NCBI RefSeq assembly: GCF_002305875.1
Contig: NZ_CP022098.1
Location: 5,952,001-6,016,000 of the forward strand
From: Cystobacter fuscus
GTDB lineage: Bacteria; Myxococcota; Myxococcia; Myxococcales; Myxococcaceae
DNA: 64,000 bases
Reading direction: 5' to 3'
The translations under genes and the position numbers were made by a program. This document shows positions 1 to 8,814 of this stretch, one piece after another. How positions within the stretch are numbered: the first letter of the stretch is position 1; every line of letters begins with the position of its first letter. Below the pieces are notes generated by a model that ran no database searches, was not told the origin of the DNA, and worked only from the letters and a program-made list of their open reading frames with translations.

Positions 1-2
1 CG

Positions 3-926
3 GTCGAGGCCTGCGGCATCTGTCACACCGACGCGCTGACGGTCGAAGGTGGCTTTCCGGGACTCGAGTACCCCCGGGTGCCAGGGCACGAGGTGGTGGG
101 CCACATCGCCGCGGTGGGCGAGCGGGTCGCCGCGCGTTGGAAGGTGGGCCAGCGCGTGGGCGTGGGCTTTCTGTCCGGGCGCTGTGGGGAGTGTGAGTCC
201 TGCCGCCGGGGCGACTTCGTCAATTGCGCCAGCCAGCCGCTCACCGGCATTCATTTCGATGGCGGTTATGCCGAGGCGATGATCGCCGATCAGCATGGCC
301 TGGTCGCGATTCCCGAGGAGTTCAGCGCGGTCGACGCGGCGCCGCTGCTCTGCGCCGGCGTCACGACCTTCAATGCGTTGCGCAAGTCGCCGGCACGGCA
401 GGGCGATCTGGTGGTCATCCAGGGGATTGGCGGACTCGGGCATCTCGGAATCCAGTTCGCCCGCCACATGGGCTATCGCACCGTGGCGATCGCGCGCGGC
501 GCGGGCAAGAAGGCGATGGCGCTGGAGCTGGGCGCCCACCACTACATCGACAGCGCGGCGGAGGATCCGGCGAAGGCGCTCCAGGCGCTCGGCGGCGCGA
601 GCGTCATCGTCGCCACCGCCTCCAGTCCGGCGAGCATGGGGCCCCTGCTGGGAGGGTTGAAGAGCCAGGGGAGGCTGGTGATCGTCGGCGCGGGCGCGGA
701 GCCGTTGCAGGTCCCCGTCACCGAGCTGCTGTTCGGCGAGCGTTCCATCTCGGGCAGTAACACGGGTTCCCCGGTCGAGGCCGAGGACATGCTGAACTTC
801 AGCCTGCTGCGGGACATCCGCGCCCGGATCGAGACCCTGCCGCTGGCGCGGGCGGCGGAAGGCTACGCCAAGATGATGCGCAACGAAGCGCGCTTCCGCA
901 TGGTGCTGACCACCGGCGTCAAGTGA
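3..926 (+). CDS. zinc-dependent alcohol dehydrogenase, 5'-truncated by window edge
   Basis: Medium-chain zinc alcohol dehydrogenase that oxidises an alcohol with NAD(P)+ in the cytoplasm. The frame is already open at base 3, so the start lies outside the window. Visible are the catalytic-zinc cysteine in CGICHTD, the GHE motif, the structural-zinc cysteines in CGECESCRRGDFVNC, and the Rossmann glycine motif GIGGLGHLGIQFA. About 307 residues are present, and the family is usually 330-350, so roughly 25-40 N-terminal residues are missing. The substrate cannot be told from sequence. It stands alone, followed by a degenerate stretch. Confidence 0.9.
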   Translation, partial: VEACGICHTDALTVEGGFPGLEYPRVPGHEVVGHIAAVGERVAARWKVGQRVGVGFLSGRCGECESCRRGDFVNCASQPLTGIHFDGGYAEAMIADQHGLVAIPEEFSAVDAAPLLCAGVTTFNALRKSPARQGDLVVIQGIGGLGHLGIQFARHMGYRTVAIARGAGKKAMALELGAHHYIDSAAEDPAKALQALGGASVIVATASSPASMGPLLGGLKSQGRLVIVGAGAEPLQVPVTELLFGERSISGSNTGSPVEAEDMLNFSLLRDIRARIETLPLARAAEGYAKMMRNEARFRMVLTTGVK

Positions 927-1091
927 AGACAAACAAGGTCCGCGACGGCGAATCGCCGACGCATGAACCGTGGCAACCCGAAGGAGTCGACATCATGAGC
1001 CAGAATGGATTGCAGGTAACCGTTCACCGGGTTGAGGCGTCCGGACGAGATGGTGGCGCGCCTGTAGGATGCTCGACGTTGTTGATGCTAG

Positions 1092-1256
1092 CCAAACCAA
1101 GACACGCTCCTGTCATGGACCGTGGAGCGACTCTCGGGAGAGCGCCGCTATGTGGACCCCATCACCGTGATTGGTGAGACCTCGACCGATTCACTCCAGC
1201 AATACTGGCCCCAGGTGGTCGACTTCCTGCTGGAGCGCGCCCGACAGGCGGCCTGA
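1092..1256 (+). pseudogene. possible C-terminal gene remnant
   Basis: The 923-1327 interval has no intact gene. One frame, open from 1092 to a stop at 1254-1256, reads like a natural protein C-terminus (LSWTVERLSGERRYVDPI then a helical tail ending FLLERARQAA). It has no start codon, and the neighbouring frame upstream ends just before it, so this may be a truncated or frameshifted remnant. The family is not recognised. Chance coding-like sequence in high-GC DNA remains possible. Confidence 0.25.
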
Positions 1257-1327
1257 GTCAGCCAGAGCTATTCATCCCCGCCGCGTCCGGATCCCCCGCG
1301 CGAAGCCCGGGAGGGTCCCTCCTCAGT

Positions 1328-2788
1328 TCAGGGCAGCTTGCCCTTGCCCGCGAAGGCTTGCATCCACACGTGCTCATTCCGGGCCCGGGGCTCGCAGGAC
1401 TCCTCCTGCAACGGGGCCAGGGGCCAGCGGTAAAAGGCAGCCTGCTTCAATGCCTCCTCCCACTTTCCCAATTCCACCCACAAGTCGATGCTTTCCTCCC
1501 GTGTCGCGCTGTGCCCCGTCAACTCGGAGCCGAACATCTGGAGCCGCAATCCCATCTCCAATTCCAGACGTGAGCGCTGTTCGCGCAGGCACGCCCCCAC
1601 TTCCCACAGCAGTCGTCCCATCCACCGCTGCTCATCCTCGATCAGACGGGCCCTGCTGGCCCTGGCCCGCCGCAGGAGCCACGAGCCGAGGGACACTCCC
1701 TGGGCCAGGGAAGCCATCCCCCAGGCATGGTGGCCGGGCGCGTACATCATGTCGATACGCCCCAGCATCTCCCGGAAGAACTGCTCACTCGAGGGCTGCT
1801 TCCACTCGGGCAGCGCGACGAGCTTTTCGAGCGCCTCCAAGTCGCGCCGCTCGAAGGGAGCCTCGGGCGAACTGCCGGCCAGGAAGGAGAGCAGAGCGAG
1901 CTGGAGGGTCCGCGGGGAAGGCCCGGCGAGTTGCCCGAGCCGCTCCTCCACCGCGGACAGCAGGAACAGACGCAGCGGCGCTTGTTCTTCGAGGGAAAGG
2001 AGTTGCTCACGTAGCGCCATGAGGAGCGGCTCGGACTGGCTGGCGCGAACCTGCTCGAGCAGCCACTGTTGCTCCTCCTCCGCCAACACTGAGTACAGCA
2101 CCATCAACGGCAAGCGCCAGGTCTCGTCGCTCGGCGACCGGGTGAACCCGTCCGAGATCACGTGATTCCACTCCAGCGGTTCGGGGAGCAGGGTGCTCTT
2201 GCTGAAATCGGGCCGTCCGAGCGCCTGCCAGGCGTCGAAGAAGGCATGGCGCCAGTCGGGAGCACGGGGCCGGCGCTCGGCGAGCTCCAGCAGCAAGCGT
2301 GCCTCTGGGGTGTCCCGAACCGAGGGGTGTGAGAGAACCTCCGGCACCAGGTCCAGCCGATCTGTGTGCATGTACCAGCACGCGGACAACACCCGGGCCG
2401 GTGCGTAGGTGGGAGCGAGCTCGATGGCCTTGGCCAGCCTGAGGCTCGCTTTCGGGCTGCCCGCGAAGCAGGGCCAGGTGGCCTGCTGGGTTATCAGCAC
2501 GGCGAAGGCTTCATCGCCCATTCTCCCCTCGGCCGGTGCCCCCCTCGCCAGCCCTGCTTCCGCCTCATATCCGTCGACGGGCCCCTCTTCCTCATCCTCG
2601 ACGCGCCTCTCGCGTTCGCCGAGCCACTTGAAGGCGGCCCATCCACCTCCCGCCGCGGCGGGCACCAGGCCGAGCAGGGTCCAGCGCAACACCCGGCGGC
2701 GCGACCAACGATGCGTCCGCCCTCCGGCCTCCTCCGGCGGCTGCTCGCCACCCGGGGTTGCCAATCCGTCCTTGGTGGATGTGCTCAT
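1328..2788 (-). CDS. hypothetical membrane-anchored protein with twin-arginine-like N-terminus
   Basis: A 486-residue protein of unknown function. The ATG at 2788 was chosen because the following residues run through a basic RWSRRRVLRW stretch into a single hydrophobic segment (about residues 30-50), consistent with an N-terminal membrane anchor or Tat-type signal. The rest is soluble, helix-rich and has a TPR-like look (SLRLAKAIELAPTYAPAR), with Trp-rich surroundings. It is divergent from the toxin gene starting at 2822, with only 33 bp between the starts, so the two share a promoter region. No catalytic motif was recognised. Confidence 0.7.
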   Translation of the reverse strand: MSTSTKDGLATPGGEQPPEEAGGRTHRWSRRRVLRWTLLGLVPAAAGGGWAAFKWLGERERRVEDEEEGPVDGYEAEAGLARGAPAEGRMGDEAFAVLITQQATWPCFAGSPKASLRLAKAIELAPTYAPARVLSACWYMHTDRLDLVPEVLSHPSVRDTPEARLLLELAERRPRAPDWRHAFFDAWQALGRPDFSKSTLLPEPLEWNHVISDGFTRSPSDETWRLPLMVLYSVLAEEEQQWLLEQVRASQSEPLLMALREQLLSLEEQAPLRLFLLSAVEERLGQLAGPSPRTLQLALLSFLAGSSPEAPFERRDLEALEKLVALPEWKQPSSEQFFREMLGRIDMMYAPGHHAWGMASLAQGVSLGSWLLRRARASRARLIEDEQRWMGRLLWEVGACLREQRSRLELEMGLRLQMFGSELTGHSATREESIDLWVELGKWEEALKQAAFYRWPLAPLQEESCEPRARNEHVWMQAFAGKGKLP

Positions 2789-2821
2789 GGTGTCCCGGCT
2801 CCCGATGCTAGCGTGAGCACC

Positions 2822-3688
2822 ATGCTCCCCACCATGAAGAACGGGCCCCTGCTGCTCCTGGCCGTGCTCCAGGCGGGATGTCTGGCGGAGTCGGAGCCCG
2901 ACGAAGTGGCGGTGAAGTGCGGTCCACGAGACCTGACGCCTGAATGCTGCCTCAAGCAGAACCCCGGCCAGTGGGAGCGCTGCACCGGCTCCACCGAGAT
3001 GGCGGCGGCAGCGAAGCGCGCCCCCTCCCTGGGGATGAAGGCGGTGGCCGCCGGCACGGCGGCGACCGTTGCGGTGATGATACCCCAGATCGGCTCGGCC
3101 GAGCGCCGGGGCGCGGAGTTGGCTGCGGACCTGCGCTCGAAGATCGAGAAGGCCATCGCGCAGTGCACCCGCAAGGCGGACCAGAAGATCAACGACTACC
3201 ATTTCAAGGGCAAGAGCCCGAGCGCGGAGCTTTGCAATCAGGTCAAGGTTGGCGACCGGACGACGTGGGCGGCGTACCTGGGGCTCTTCAAGCACGAGCA
3301 GGCCTGGCCGTGCCTGCGCGAGGCGCTGAACAAGTTGATATCGCCGGCTCGTTACCGGCTCCGTCCCCGCTTCCAGTTCAACAGAAAGAGCGGGAAATGG
3401 GTGTTCATGGAGGAGGACTGGGTGAGCCAGATCGTGACGGAGCAGGGCTGGAAGGGTCTGGCGGGCACCATCGAGCCGGACATCATCATCCTGGATGAGA
3501 AGGGCATCATCGTTCGCGTGTACGATCTCAAGTTTCCCTGCCCGGAGACCAGCCCGGCTAATTGGACAAGGTATACTGAAGGTGATTGGCGCTACGATAC
3601 ACAGGGTGAGGTCTATTATAGAATTCTCAATGTAACCCCTCAGCTCGTCTCCCCACGGTGGGGAGTGGAACAGATCGAGCTCGAGTAG
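2822..3688 (+). CDS. lipoprotein toxin with PD-(D/E)XK-like C-terminal nuclease domain (Sit-like)
   Basis: A 288-residue secreted or lipidated polymorphic toxin. The N-terminus is a signal peptide ending LLLAVLQAGC, giving a candidate lipid-anchored cysteine, although Gln at -3 is not the usual lipobox residue. A second ATG lies at 2834. A Cys-rich stretch (residues 35-60) and an Ala-rich hydrophobic segment follow. The C-terminal domain carries EPDIII and, about ten residues on, VYDLKFPC, matching the PD...(D/E)xK pattern of restriction-like nucleases. The paralogous tail at 47.1-47.3 kb has VYEFKFPC. The DUF3396 gene follows 11 bp after the stop. Lipoprotein toxin plus immunity order is that of myxobacterial Sit systems. 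The nuclease assignment is by motif only. Confidence 0.7.
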   Translation: MLPTMKNGPLLLLAVLQAGCLAESEPDEVAVKCGPRDLTPECCLKQNPGQWERCTGSTEMAAAAKRAPSLGMKAVAAGTAATVAVMIPQIGSAERRGAELAADLRSKIEKAIAQCTRKADQKINDYHFKGKSPSAELCNQVKVGDRTTWAAYLGLFKHEQAWPCLREALNKLISPARYRLRPRFQFNRKSGKWVFMEEDWVSQIVTEQGWKGLAGTIEPDIIILDEKGIIVRVYDLKFPCPETSPANWTRYTEGDWRYDTQGEVYYRILNVTPQLVSPRWGVEQIELE

Positions 3689-3699
3689 GAGGCGTCCCC

Positions 3700-4602
3700 A
3701 TGCGATACCCGAGATTGCGGCACCACACCAAGGGCGGCCGGTTGGTCGCGAGCGATGCCTTGCTCATGAGCTTCTACATGCGGCACCCCAACGAGCGAAT
3801 CGCTCCCGCCGTCTTGCGAGCTCTACAAATCATTCGCGAACAGATACACCCCTACCAACTCGCCTGGTATGACGCAGGCGAGGGACAACTCGATCCACTC
3901 GACGACTCCGCATGGGAAAGGCTCCGCATGCGAGCATTGAAGCCAGAACCAGACCCGTCGGCATATCTGGTACTGGATGGCGAATCCATGAGAGTGGATG
4001 AGCTCCGCGTGCACTACGTGGGGTTTGATGTCTGCCCACCTCCCTTGTCAGCGCATAAGAACGAAGCAAGCGTCCTGTATGTGCGACTCCCCACGGAGTT
4101 CCTGGAGGAACGAGGCGCGGACCGGGTCCGTGCCTTGGCCCTCGATCTGGCCGCGGAACTCCCCTTCAACTCGGGGTATGTGGACTTCGTCCTCTGTTCG
4201 GACGGCTTTCGTTCTGGCGAGGCCCTCAAACTCATCCGGCCGCGCTACCCGGGAGTGCACCTCGCCGTGAGCAGGGCGAGACTTCGCATGAACACCTGGG
4301 TGGACGGGGTGCACTGGATGAACTTCCTCGGGGAGCCCGTGCTCGGGAAGATCGGCGGCATGCCCGGTCTGCGCGCGCACCTGGCACTCCCGGGTATCTC
4401 CCTCCAGGAGATGAGCGGAGACCGGGTGCTCATCACCCTGGGAGAGCAACCGGAGGTCGGAGACGTGGAGGCGGGCCAGACGCTCCCCCTGCACCGCGCG
4501 CTCGCCCGGCTCCTCCAACCCCACCTGTATCACAGTGACCTGGATGACCTCTACCCGACCACCGAGGAACTACTCCGCTGGGAGCGCCGCTTCCTGGACT
4601 GA
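3700..4602 (+). CDS. DUF3396 family immunity protein
   Basis: A 300-residue cytoplasmic protein of the DUF3396 family, whose members are annotated as immunity proteins of type VI or polymorphic toxins. The family hallmark DGVHWMNFLGEPVL is at about residues 200-213, preceded by a conserved LALDLAAELPFNSGYVD block. The start at 3700 follows the toxin stop by 11 bp and has AGGAGG overlapping the toxin stop codon as ribosome-binding site, so it is translationally linked to the toxin. A paralogue sharing DGVHW(M/L)NFLG and the C-terminal WxRRFLD is at 47342-48394. It probably neutralises the adjacent nuclease-like toxin. Confidence 0.85.
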   Translation: MRYPRLRHHTKGGRLVASDALLMSFYMRHPNERIAPAVLRALQIIREQIHPYQLAWYDAGEGQLDPLDDSAWERLRMRALKPEPDPSAYLVLDGESMRVDELRVHYVGFDVCPPPLSAHKNEASVLYVRLPTEFLEERGADRVRALALDLAAELPFNSGYVDFVLCSDGFRSGEALKLIRPRYPGVHLAVSRARLRMNTWVDGVHWMNFLGEPVLGKIGGMPGLRAHLALPGISLQEMSGDRVLITLGEQPEVGDVEAGQTLPLHRALARLLQPHLYHSDLDDLYPTTEELLRWERRFLD

Positions 4603-4864
4603 TCCTGGGCGTTCACCAGCGGGGAGCGGATAGCGCCCCCCGGAAGATTGCGCGTTCCGGTTTCTCGGCCGGGCAGGCCGCTGGACTTCACTTCGGCTGG
4701 CGTCGGGCTCACGCCCATCCTCAGCACGCAAGTCGCATCGGTGTTCCGCGCATCTCAGGAGGGCGGTTCGACGAGGTCTGAACGCCCAGGGGCATCTGAC
4801 GCTTGGGGCCAGGCCCGGACCTGAGCGATGGTGGACGGGACGACCGACCGGTTCCGAGCCCTCC

Positions 4865-7552
4865 ATGAGCGTCCCGCCCATCCCGTCTCCCCCCGCGGCC
4901 ACCCACCACGAGACCTTTGGCTCGCTCCCGGTGTTTCCCTCCGGTGGCCCCGCGGATCGTCTGCCCCGGGCCCGGGAGTACCTGCGCGAGGCTTCCTCCC
5001 GCGTCGAGGCCTTCCATCGCGGCGGCGCCGCCGGCCTGTCCACCAGCCGCCTTCTCGCCGCCACCACCGACGCGCTCGTCCAGGGCCTCTTCTCCGAGCT
5101 GTCCGCCGAGCTCAATGCCCCTCCGGGCCTCGCCCTCGTGTCCCTCGGCTCCTACGGCCGCCGCGAGCTGTCCCCCCACTCGGACCTGGATCTGCTCCTC
5201 CTGCGCCCCCCGGGTGTCCCCGAGGCCGCCGCCGCGCCGCTCGCTCGCGCCTTCCCCACGCTCCTGTGGGACTTGAAGCGCGCCGTCGGCTGGAGCGCCC
5301 GCTCGCCCGACGAATGCATCCGCGCCGCCGACGGCGACCAGACCATCCGCACCGCGATGCTCGACGCGCGCTTCCTCACCGGCGACGCCGCCACCTTCGC
5401 GCTCTTCACCCAGAACGTCCTGCCCCGGCTGCTCACCCACCGCGCTGACGCCTACATCCAGGAGAAGGCCCAGGAGCTGCGCGCCCGCCGCGAGAAGTTC
5501 GGCGACTCCGTCTTCCTGCTCGAGCCCAACCTCAAGCAGGGGGAGGGGGGCCTGCGCGATCTGGAGACGGCCCTGTGGATCGCCCGGGTGCGCTTCCACA
5601 CGCGCGGCCTCACCGGTCTGCTTCAGCAGTCCATCCTCCCGGGCCCGGAGGTGGCGCGCCTCAAGGCCGCGCGCGACTTCCTGCTTCGCATCCGCCACCA
5701 CCTGCACTTCCTGCGCGGACGCAAGGAAGACCGGCTCACGTTCGACTTGCAGGAGGAGGTGGCGCGCTTCCTCGGCTACCAGCAGGGGCCCGTGCTGCCC
5801 GTGGAATCCTTCATGCGCGATGACTACCTCGCCGCCAGCGCCATCCGCCAGGCCGCCGACGCGCTCATCGCCCGCTGCGAGGAGCTGAGCGCCGCGCGCC
5901 GCGTCTCCTTGCTCCCGGGGCGCCGGCTGGGTCCCTTCCGCGTCTTCCACGGCAAGCTCACCGTGTCCGACCCCGCGCTGTTCACCCGCGAGCCCGCCTC
6001 GATGCTCGACTTCGTGCGCACCGCCGAGGAGCACGGCCTGACGCTCTACTCGTGGGCCCGGGGGCAGGCGGTGCAGGCCCTGCCCGCGCTGGAGGCCGCC
6101 CGCGCCACGCCCGCCGTCACCGCCGCCTTCAAGGCCCTCTTCGCCCGGCCCGGCACCCGGGGCGAGCTCCTCTTCGAGCTGCATGACATGGGGCTGCTCG
6201 GCGCGGTGGTGCCCGAGTTCGGCCGCGTCACCGCCCACCACCAGCACGACCTGTACCATGTGTACACCGTCGACGTGCACACGCTCTTCGCCGTGCGCCG
6301 CCTCTACACCCTGCGCGCTGGAGACCTGGTGGCGCAGGAGCCCGAGCTGTCGCGCGAGATGCGCGAGCTGTCGGACCCGCTCCCGCTCTACCTGGGCATG
6401 CTCCTGCACGACGCGGGCAAGGGCATGGGGGGAGACCACTCGGAGAAGGGCCGCCTGTTGATGGTGGCGCTCGGCGAGCGGCTGGGCCTCACCGCGCGCC
6501 AGCGCGAGGTGGCCGAGTTCCTCGTGAAGGAGCACCTGGCGATGAGCCACACCGCGCAGCGCCGCGACCTGAGCGATCCGGCGCTCATCGCCGACTTCGC
6601 CCAGCGGGTGGGGGACGTGGAGAAGCTCACCTGTCTCTACCTGCTCACCTGGGCGGACATCAGCTCGGTGGGGCCGCGCATGTGGACGGCGTGGAAGGGG
6701 CAACTGCTGCGCGAGCTGTATGACAAGACGCGCGCGCACCTGGTGGGCCGGAGCGCGCCCACCGGTGGTCCGCTCGTGCGCGAGCGCTTCCTCGCGCGCT
6801 GGGCCCGCGTGCTCGGCGAGGCGCGGGCACTCGAGCTGGAAGGCAGCCTCCCCGAGCGCTACTTCCTCGGGACGGATCCCTCGCGCGCCACACTCCATGG
6901 CCGGCTGCTCGCCCGGGCCGCGCGCCAGCCCCTGGCCGCCGCCCTGCGCCACCACCCGGACGCGGGCTCCAGCGAGCTCACCCTCGCGGCCCGGGACAGA
7001 CCGGGTCTGCTCGCGTTGCTCGCCGGCGTGCTGTCCGCCCACCGCATCGACATCCTCTCCGCGCGCATCGTCTCCACCTCGGACGGGCTGGCGCTGGACG
7101 TGTTCGACGTGCGGCCTCCCCAGGGACAGCGCCTGGAGCGCTCGCGCTGGCGTCAGGCCCGGGCGGACCTCCTGCGGATCCTCACGGGCGCGGCCCCCAT
7201 CGAGGAGGTGCTGCGCCGGCGCCGCGCGGGCGCGCTGCCGCAGCGGCACCTGCCCCCCGTGGCGCCCCGGGTGACGGTGGACAACCGCGCCTCGCGGGAC
7301 TTCACCGTGGTGGATGTGCTGGCGCGCGATCGCGTGGGCCTGCTGCACGCCATCGCCTCGGCCCTCACGCGCTCGGGAGCGAGCATCGCCCTGGCCAAGG
7401 TGTCCACCGAGGCCCACCGCGCCATGGACTCGTTCTACGTCACGCGCGAGGGCGCCCGGGTGGAAGGCGCGGGAGGGGAGGCGGCCCTCGTGGACGCCAT
7501 CACCGCCGCCCTGGAGGCCCTGGAGCACGAGGGCTCCGCCCCGCGGCACTGA
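4865..7552 (+). CDS. glnD: bifunctional PII uridylyltransferase/uridylyl-removing enzyme
   Basis: An 895-residue cytoplasmic nitrogen sensor that uridylylates or deuridylylates PII in response to glutamine. Domains in order: nucleotidyltransferase (about 60-230) with GSYGRRELSPHSDLDLL carrying the GS...DxD catalytic motif; GlnD-specific helical region with GEGGLRDLE; HD phosphohydrolase domain (about 440-600) with LLHDAGKGMGGDHSEKG; and two C-terminal ACT domains (starting near 710 and 815, DRPGLLALLAGVL and DRVGLLHAIASAL). Length matches the family. It is monocistronic, with about 260 bp upstream and 400 bp downstream free of genes. Confidence 0.96.
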   Translation: MSVPPIPSPPAATHHETFGSLPVFPSGGPADRLPRAREYLREASSRVEAFHRGGAAGLSTSRLLAATTDALVQGLFSELSAELNAPPGLALVSLGSYGRRELSPHSDLDLLLLRPPGVPEAAAAPLARAFPTLLWDLKRAVGWSARSPDECIRAADGDQTIRTAMLDARFLTGDAATFALFTQNVLPRLLTHRADAYIQEKAQELRARREKFGDSVFLLEPNLKQGEGGLRDLETALWIARVRFHTRGLTGLLQQSILPGPEVARLKAARDFLLRIRHHLHFLRGRKEDRLTFDLQEEVARFLGYQQGPVLPVESFMRDDYLAASAIRQAADALIARCEELSAARRVSLLPGRRLGPFRVFHGKLTVSDPALFTREPASMLDFVRTAEEHGLTLYSWARGQAVQALPALEAARATPAVTAAFKALFARPGTRGELLFELHDMGLLGAVVPEFGRVTAHHQHDLYHVYTVDVHTLFAVRRLYTLRAGDLVAQEPELSREMRELSDPLPLYLGMLLHDAGKGMGGDHSEKGRLLMVALGERLGLTARQREVAEFLVKEHLAMSHTAQRRDLSDPALIADFAQRVGDVEKLTCLYLLTWADISSVGPRMWTAWKGQLLRELYDKTRAHLVGRSAPTGGPLVRERFLARWARVLGEARALELEGSLPERYFLGTDPSRATLHGRLLARAARQPLAAALRHHPDAGSSELTLAARDRPGLLALLAGVLSAHRIDILSARIVSTSDGLALDVFDVRPPQGQRLERSRWRQARADLLRILTGAAPIEEVLRRRRAGALPQRHLPPVAPRVTVDNRASRDFTVVDVLARDRVGLLHAIASALTRSGASIALAKVSTEAHRAMDSFYVTREGARVEGAGGEAALVDAITAALEALEHEGSAPRH

Positions 7553-7952
7553 ACGTCCCCGGACGGCTCCTGGTGCCCGTGGCGGACGGGAAGGCGAGCC
7601 CTCTCCAGGCCGCCCGCCCGAGGATCCGGATTCCAAGCCAGAGCTCGCCGGGGCCGTTACCCCTCACGTGATCGCCCACCCGCAGGGTGCCGGGGTGGGA
7701 GATCTATCGGGAATCCACAACGCGGGCTGGTGTGTTCTCAACATTGAAGCGTCCAGGCGGACAGGCCGTAGTCTGGCGTGCATGGAGGGCTTTTGAGCAT
7801 AAGTAACTGAAATCATTGGGGTTTCAGATGCATCCCACCAGTTGTGAACGGCTGGCGGAGTACAGAGCTTGCTTGCATCGGGGCGCCTCCGTCCCAAGTT
7901 TTCAAGCAAGGGGCACCCTCGTGGGGACGGGGCAACGCAGGAGGAGAAGGAC
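7553..7952. other. 400-bp intergenic region, no gene seen
   Basis: No convincing reading frame on either strand. The part from about 7660 to 7870 is lower in G+C than its surroundings and probably carries the promoter of the KGG gene. A 6-bp inverted repeat, CTGAAA-N9-TTTCAG, lies at 7808-7828. Confidence 0.5.
7808..7828. promoter_or_regulatory. inverted repeat, possible operator upstream of KGG gene
   Basis: CTGAAA and TTTCAG flank a 9-bp AT/GC-mixed spacer, about 125 bp upstream of the KGG start. No poly-T follows, so a protein-binding site is more likely than a terminator. This is a weak call on symmetry alone. Confidence 0.25.
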
Positions 7953-8420
7953 ATGCAACAGGACAAGGACAACAAGGGCAGCATGACGGTGGCTGAGGCG
8001 GGGCGTAAGGGCGGAGAGACCGTGCGCAACGAGCGAGGTCGCGAGTTCTACGAGACCATCGGCCGCAAGGGCGGCGCGACGGTGAAGGCCGAGCGCGGCC
8101 GTTCGTTCTACGAGGAGATCGGCCGCAAGGGCGGCGAGACGGTGAAGGCCGAGCGTGGCGCCAAGTTCTACGAGGAGATTGGCAAGAAGGGCGGAGACCG
8201 GGTGAAGGCCACGCGGGGACCGAACTTCTACGAGGAGATCGGCCGCAAGGGTGGGCAGAAGGTGAAGAAGCTCATCGAGGAGGGCAAGCGCGCGGCGCGA
8301 GCGCTGCAGGAGGCCCAGGCGGGCGCGGCGGCGGCTCCGGCGGCTCCAGCGGCTCCAGCGGCCGAGGAGGAGCGTGCGCCGGTGGCGGCCGACGAAGCCA
8401 CCCCGGAGCGCACGGAGTAG
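7953..8420 (+). CDS. KGG-repeat stress protein
   Basis: A 155-residue basic protein built of five successive imperfect repeats of about 19-20 residues, each containing GRKGGxxVKAERGxxFYEEI (residues 14-110). This is the KGG motif (Pfam KGG, found in bacterial stress proteins such as Bacillus GsiB and E. coli YciG). The C-terminus is an Ala/Pro/Glu linker (APAAPAAPAAEEE). The start is supported by GGAGGAGAAGG 6-16 bp upstream. Function in myxobacteria is not established. The charge pattern would suit nucleic-acid binding or a disordered hydrophilin-like protein. Confidence 0.85.
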   Translation: MQQDKDNKGSMTVAEAGRKGGETVRNERGREFYETIGRKGGATVKAERGRSFYEEIGRKGGETVKAERGAKFYEEIGKKGGDRVKATRGPNFYEEIGRKGGQKVKKLIEEGKRAARALQEAQAGAAAAPAAPAAPAAEEERAPVAADEATPERTE

Positions 8421-8459
8421 CGTGACGGGAGGGGCACGGACCGGATAGACACCGGAGCC

Positions 8460-8798
8460 GTGTACCTCTTGCTCGCTTTTCTCGACCATGTGGACCAGCC
8501 TGAACGAGCCATCCGGCGGTTCCGGGACTTTGGGATTCCCGAGCCGCTGGTCGTCCGGGCCCGGAGCGCCGCGGCCACGTTGTCGGCCGAGGTTCCCGTC
8601 TTCGCTGGCCTGCGCGGACTCGCGCTCGGGGCGGACGAGGACAAGCTGATCCTCGTGAGTGTGCTGCAGTCCCTGCCCACCGAGGAGGTGGAGCGGCTGG
8701 TGCAGCGCGTGCAATTGGAGATGGACGCGGATGATCCGCCCATGGGCCGGCTGGTGGCCCTGCCGGTGATCGGAGCGCCCCTGCATCGACGGGAGTGA
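8460..8798 (+). CDS. small conserved hypothetical protein, possible PII-like fold
   Basis: A 112-residue soluble protein with a GTG start. It alternates short hydrophobic strands and amphipathic helices (YLLLAFLDHVDQPERAIRRF; DKLILVSVLQSLPTEEVERL), which resembles a ferredoxin-like or PII-like fold, but no family motif was recognised. It ends 16 bp before an antiporter gene and is co-directional, so it is probably the first gene of the antiporter operon. PII-like proteins next to transporters often regulate them; applying this here is inference. Confidence 0.65.
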   Translation: MYLLLAFLDHVDQPERAIRRFRDFGIPEPLVVRARSAAATLSAEVPVFAGLRGLALGADEDKLILVSVLQSLPTEEVERLVQRVQLEMDADDPPMGRLVALPVIGAPLHRRE

Positions 8799-8814
8799 CG
8801 GCGCGCGCCCGGCG

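Noticed and set aside
923-1177. An 84-codon plus-strand frame after the alcohol dehydrogenase
   Set aside because: No homologous pattern, no convincing ribosome-binding site for its first ATG and poor codon use; the other frame ending at 1256 looks more natural.
4721-7636. A 971-codon open frame on the minus strand
   Set aside because: It lies antisense to glnD, has Gly/Ala/Arg/Glu-biased composition typical of shadow frames in high-GC genes and shows no domain.
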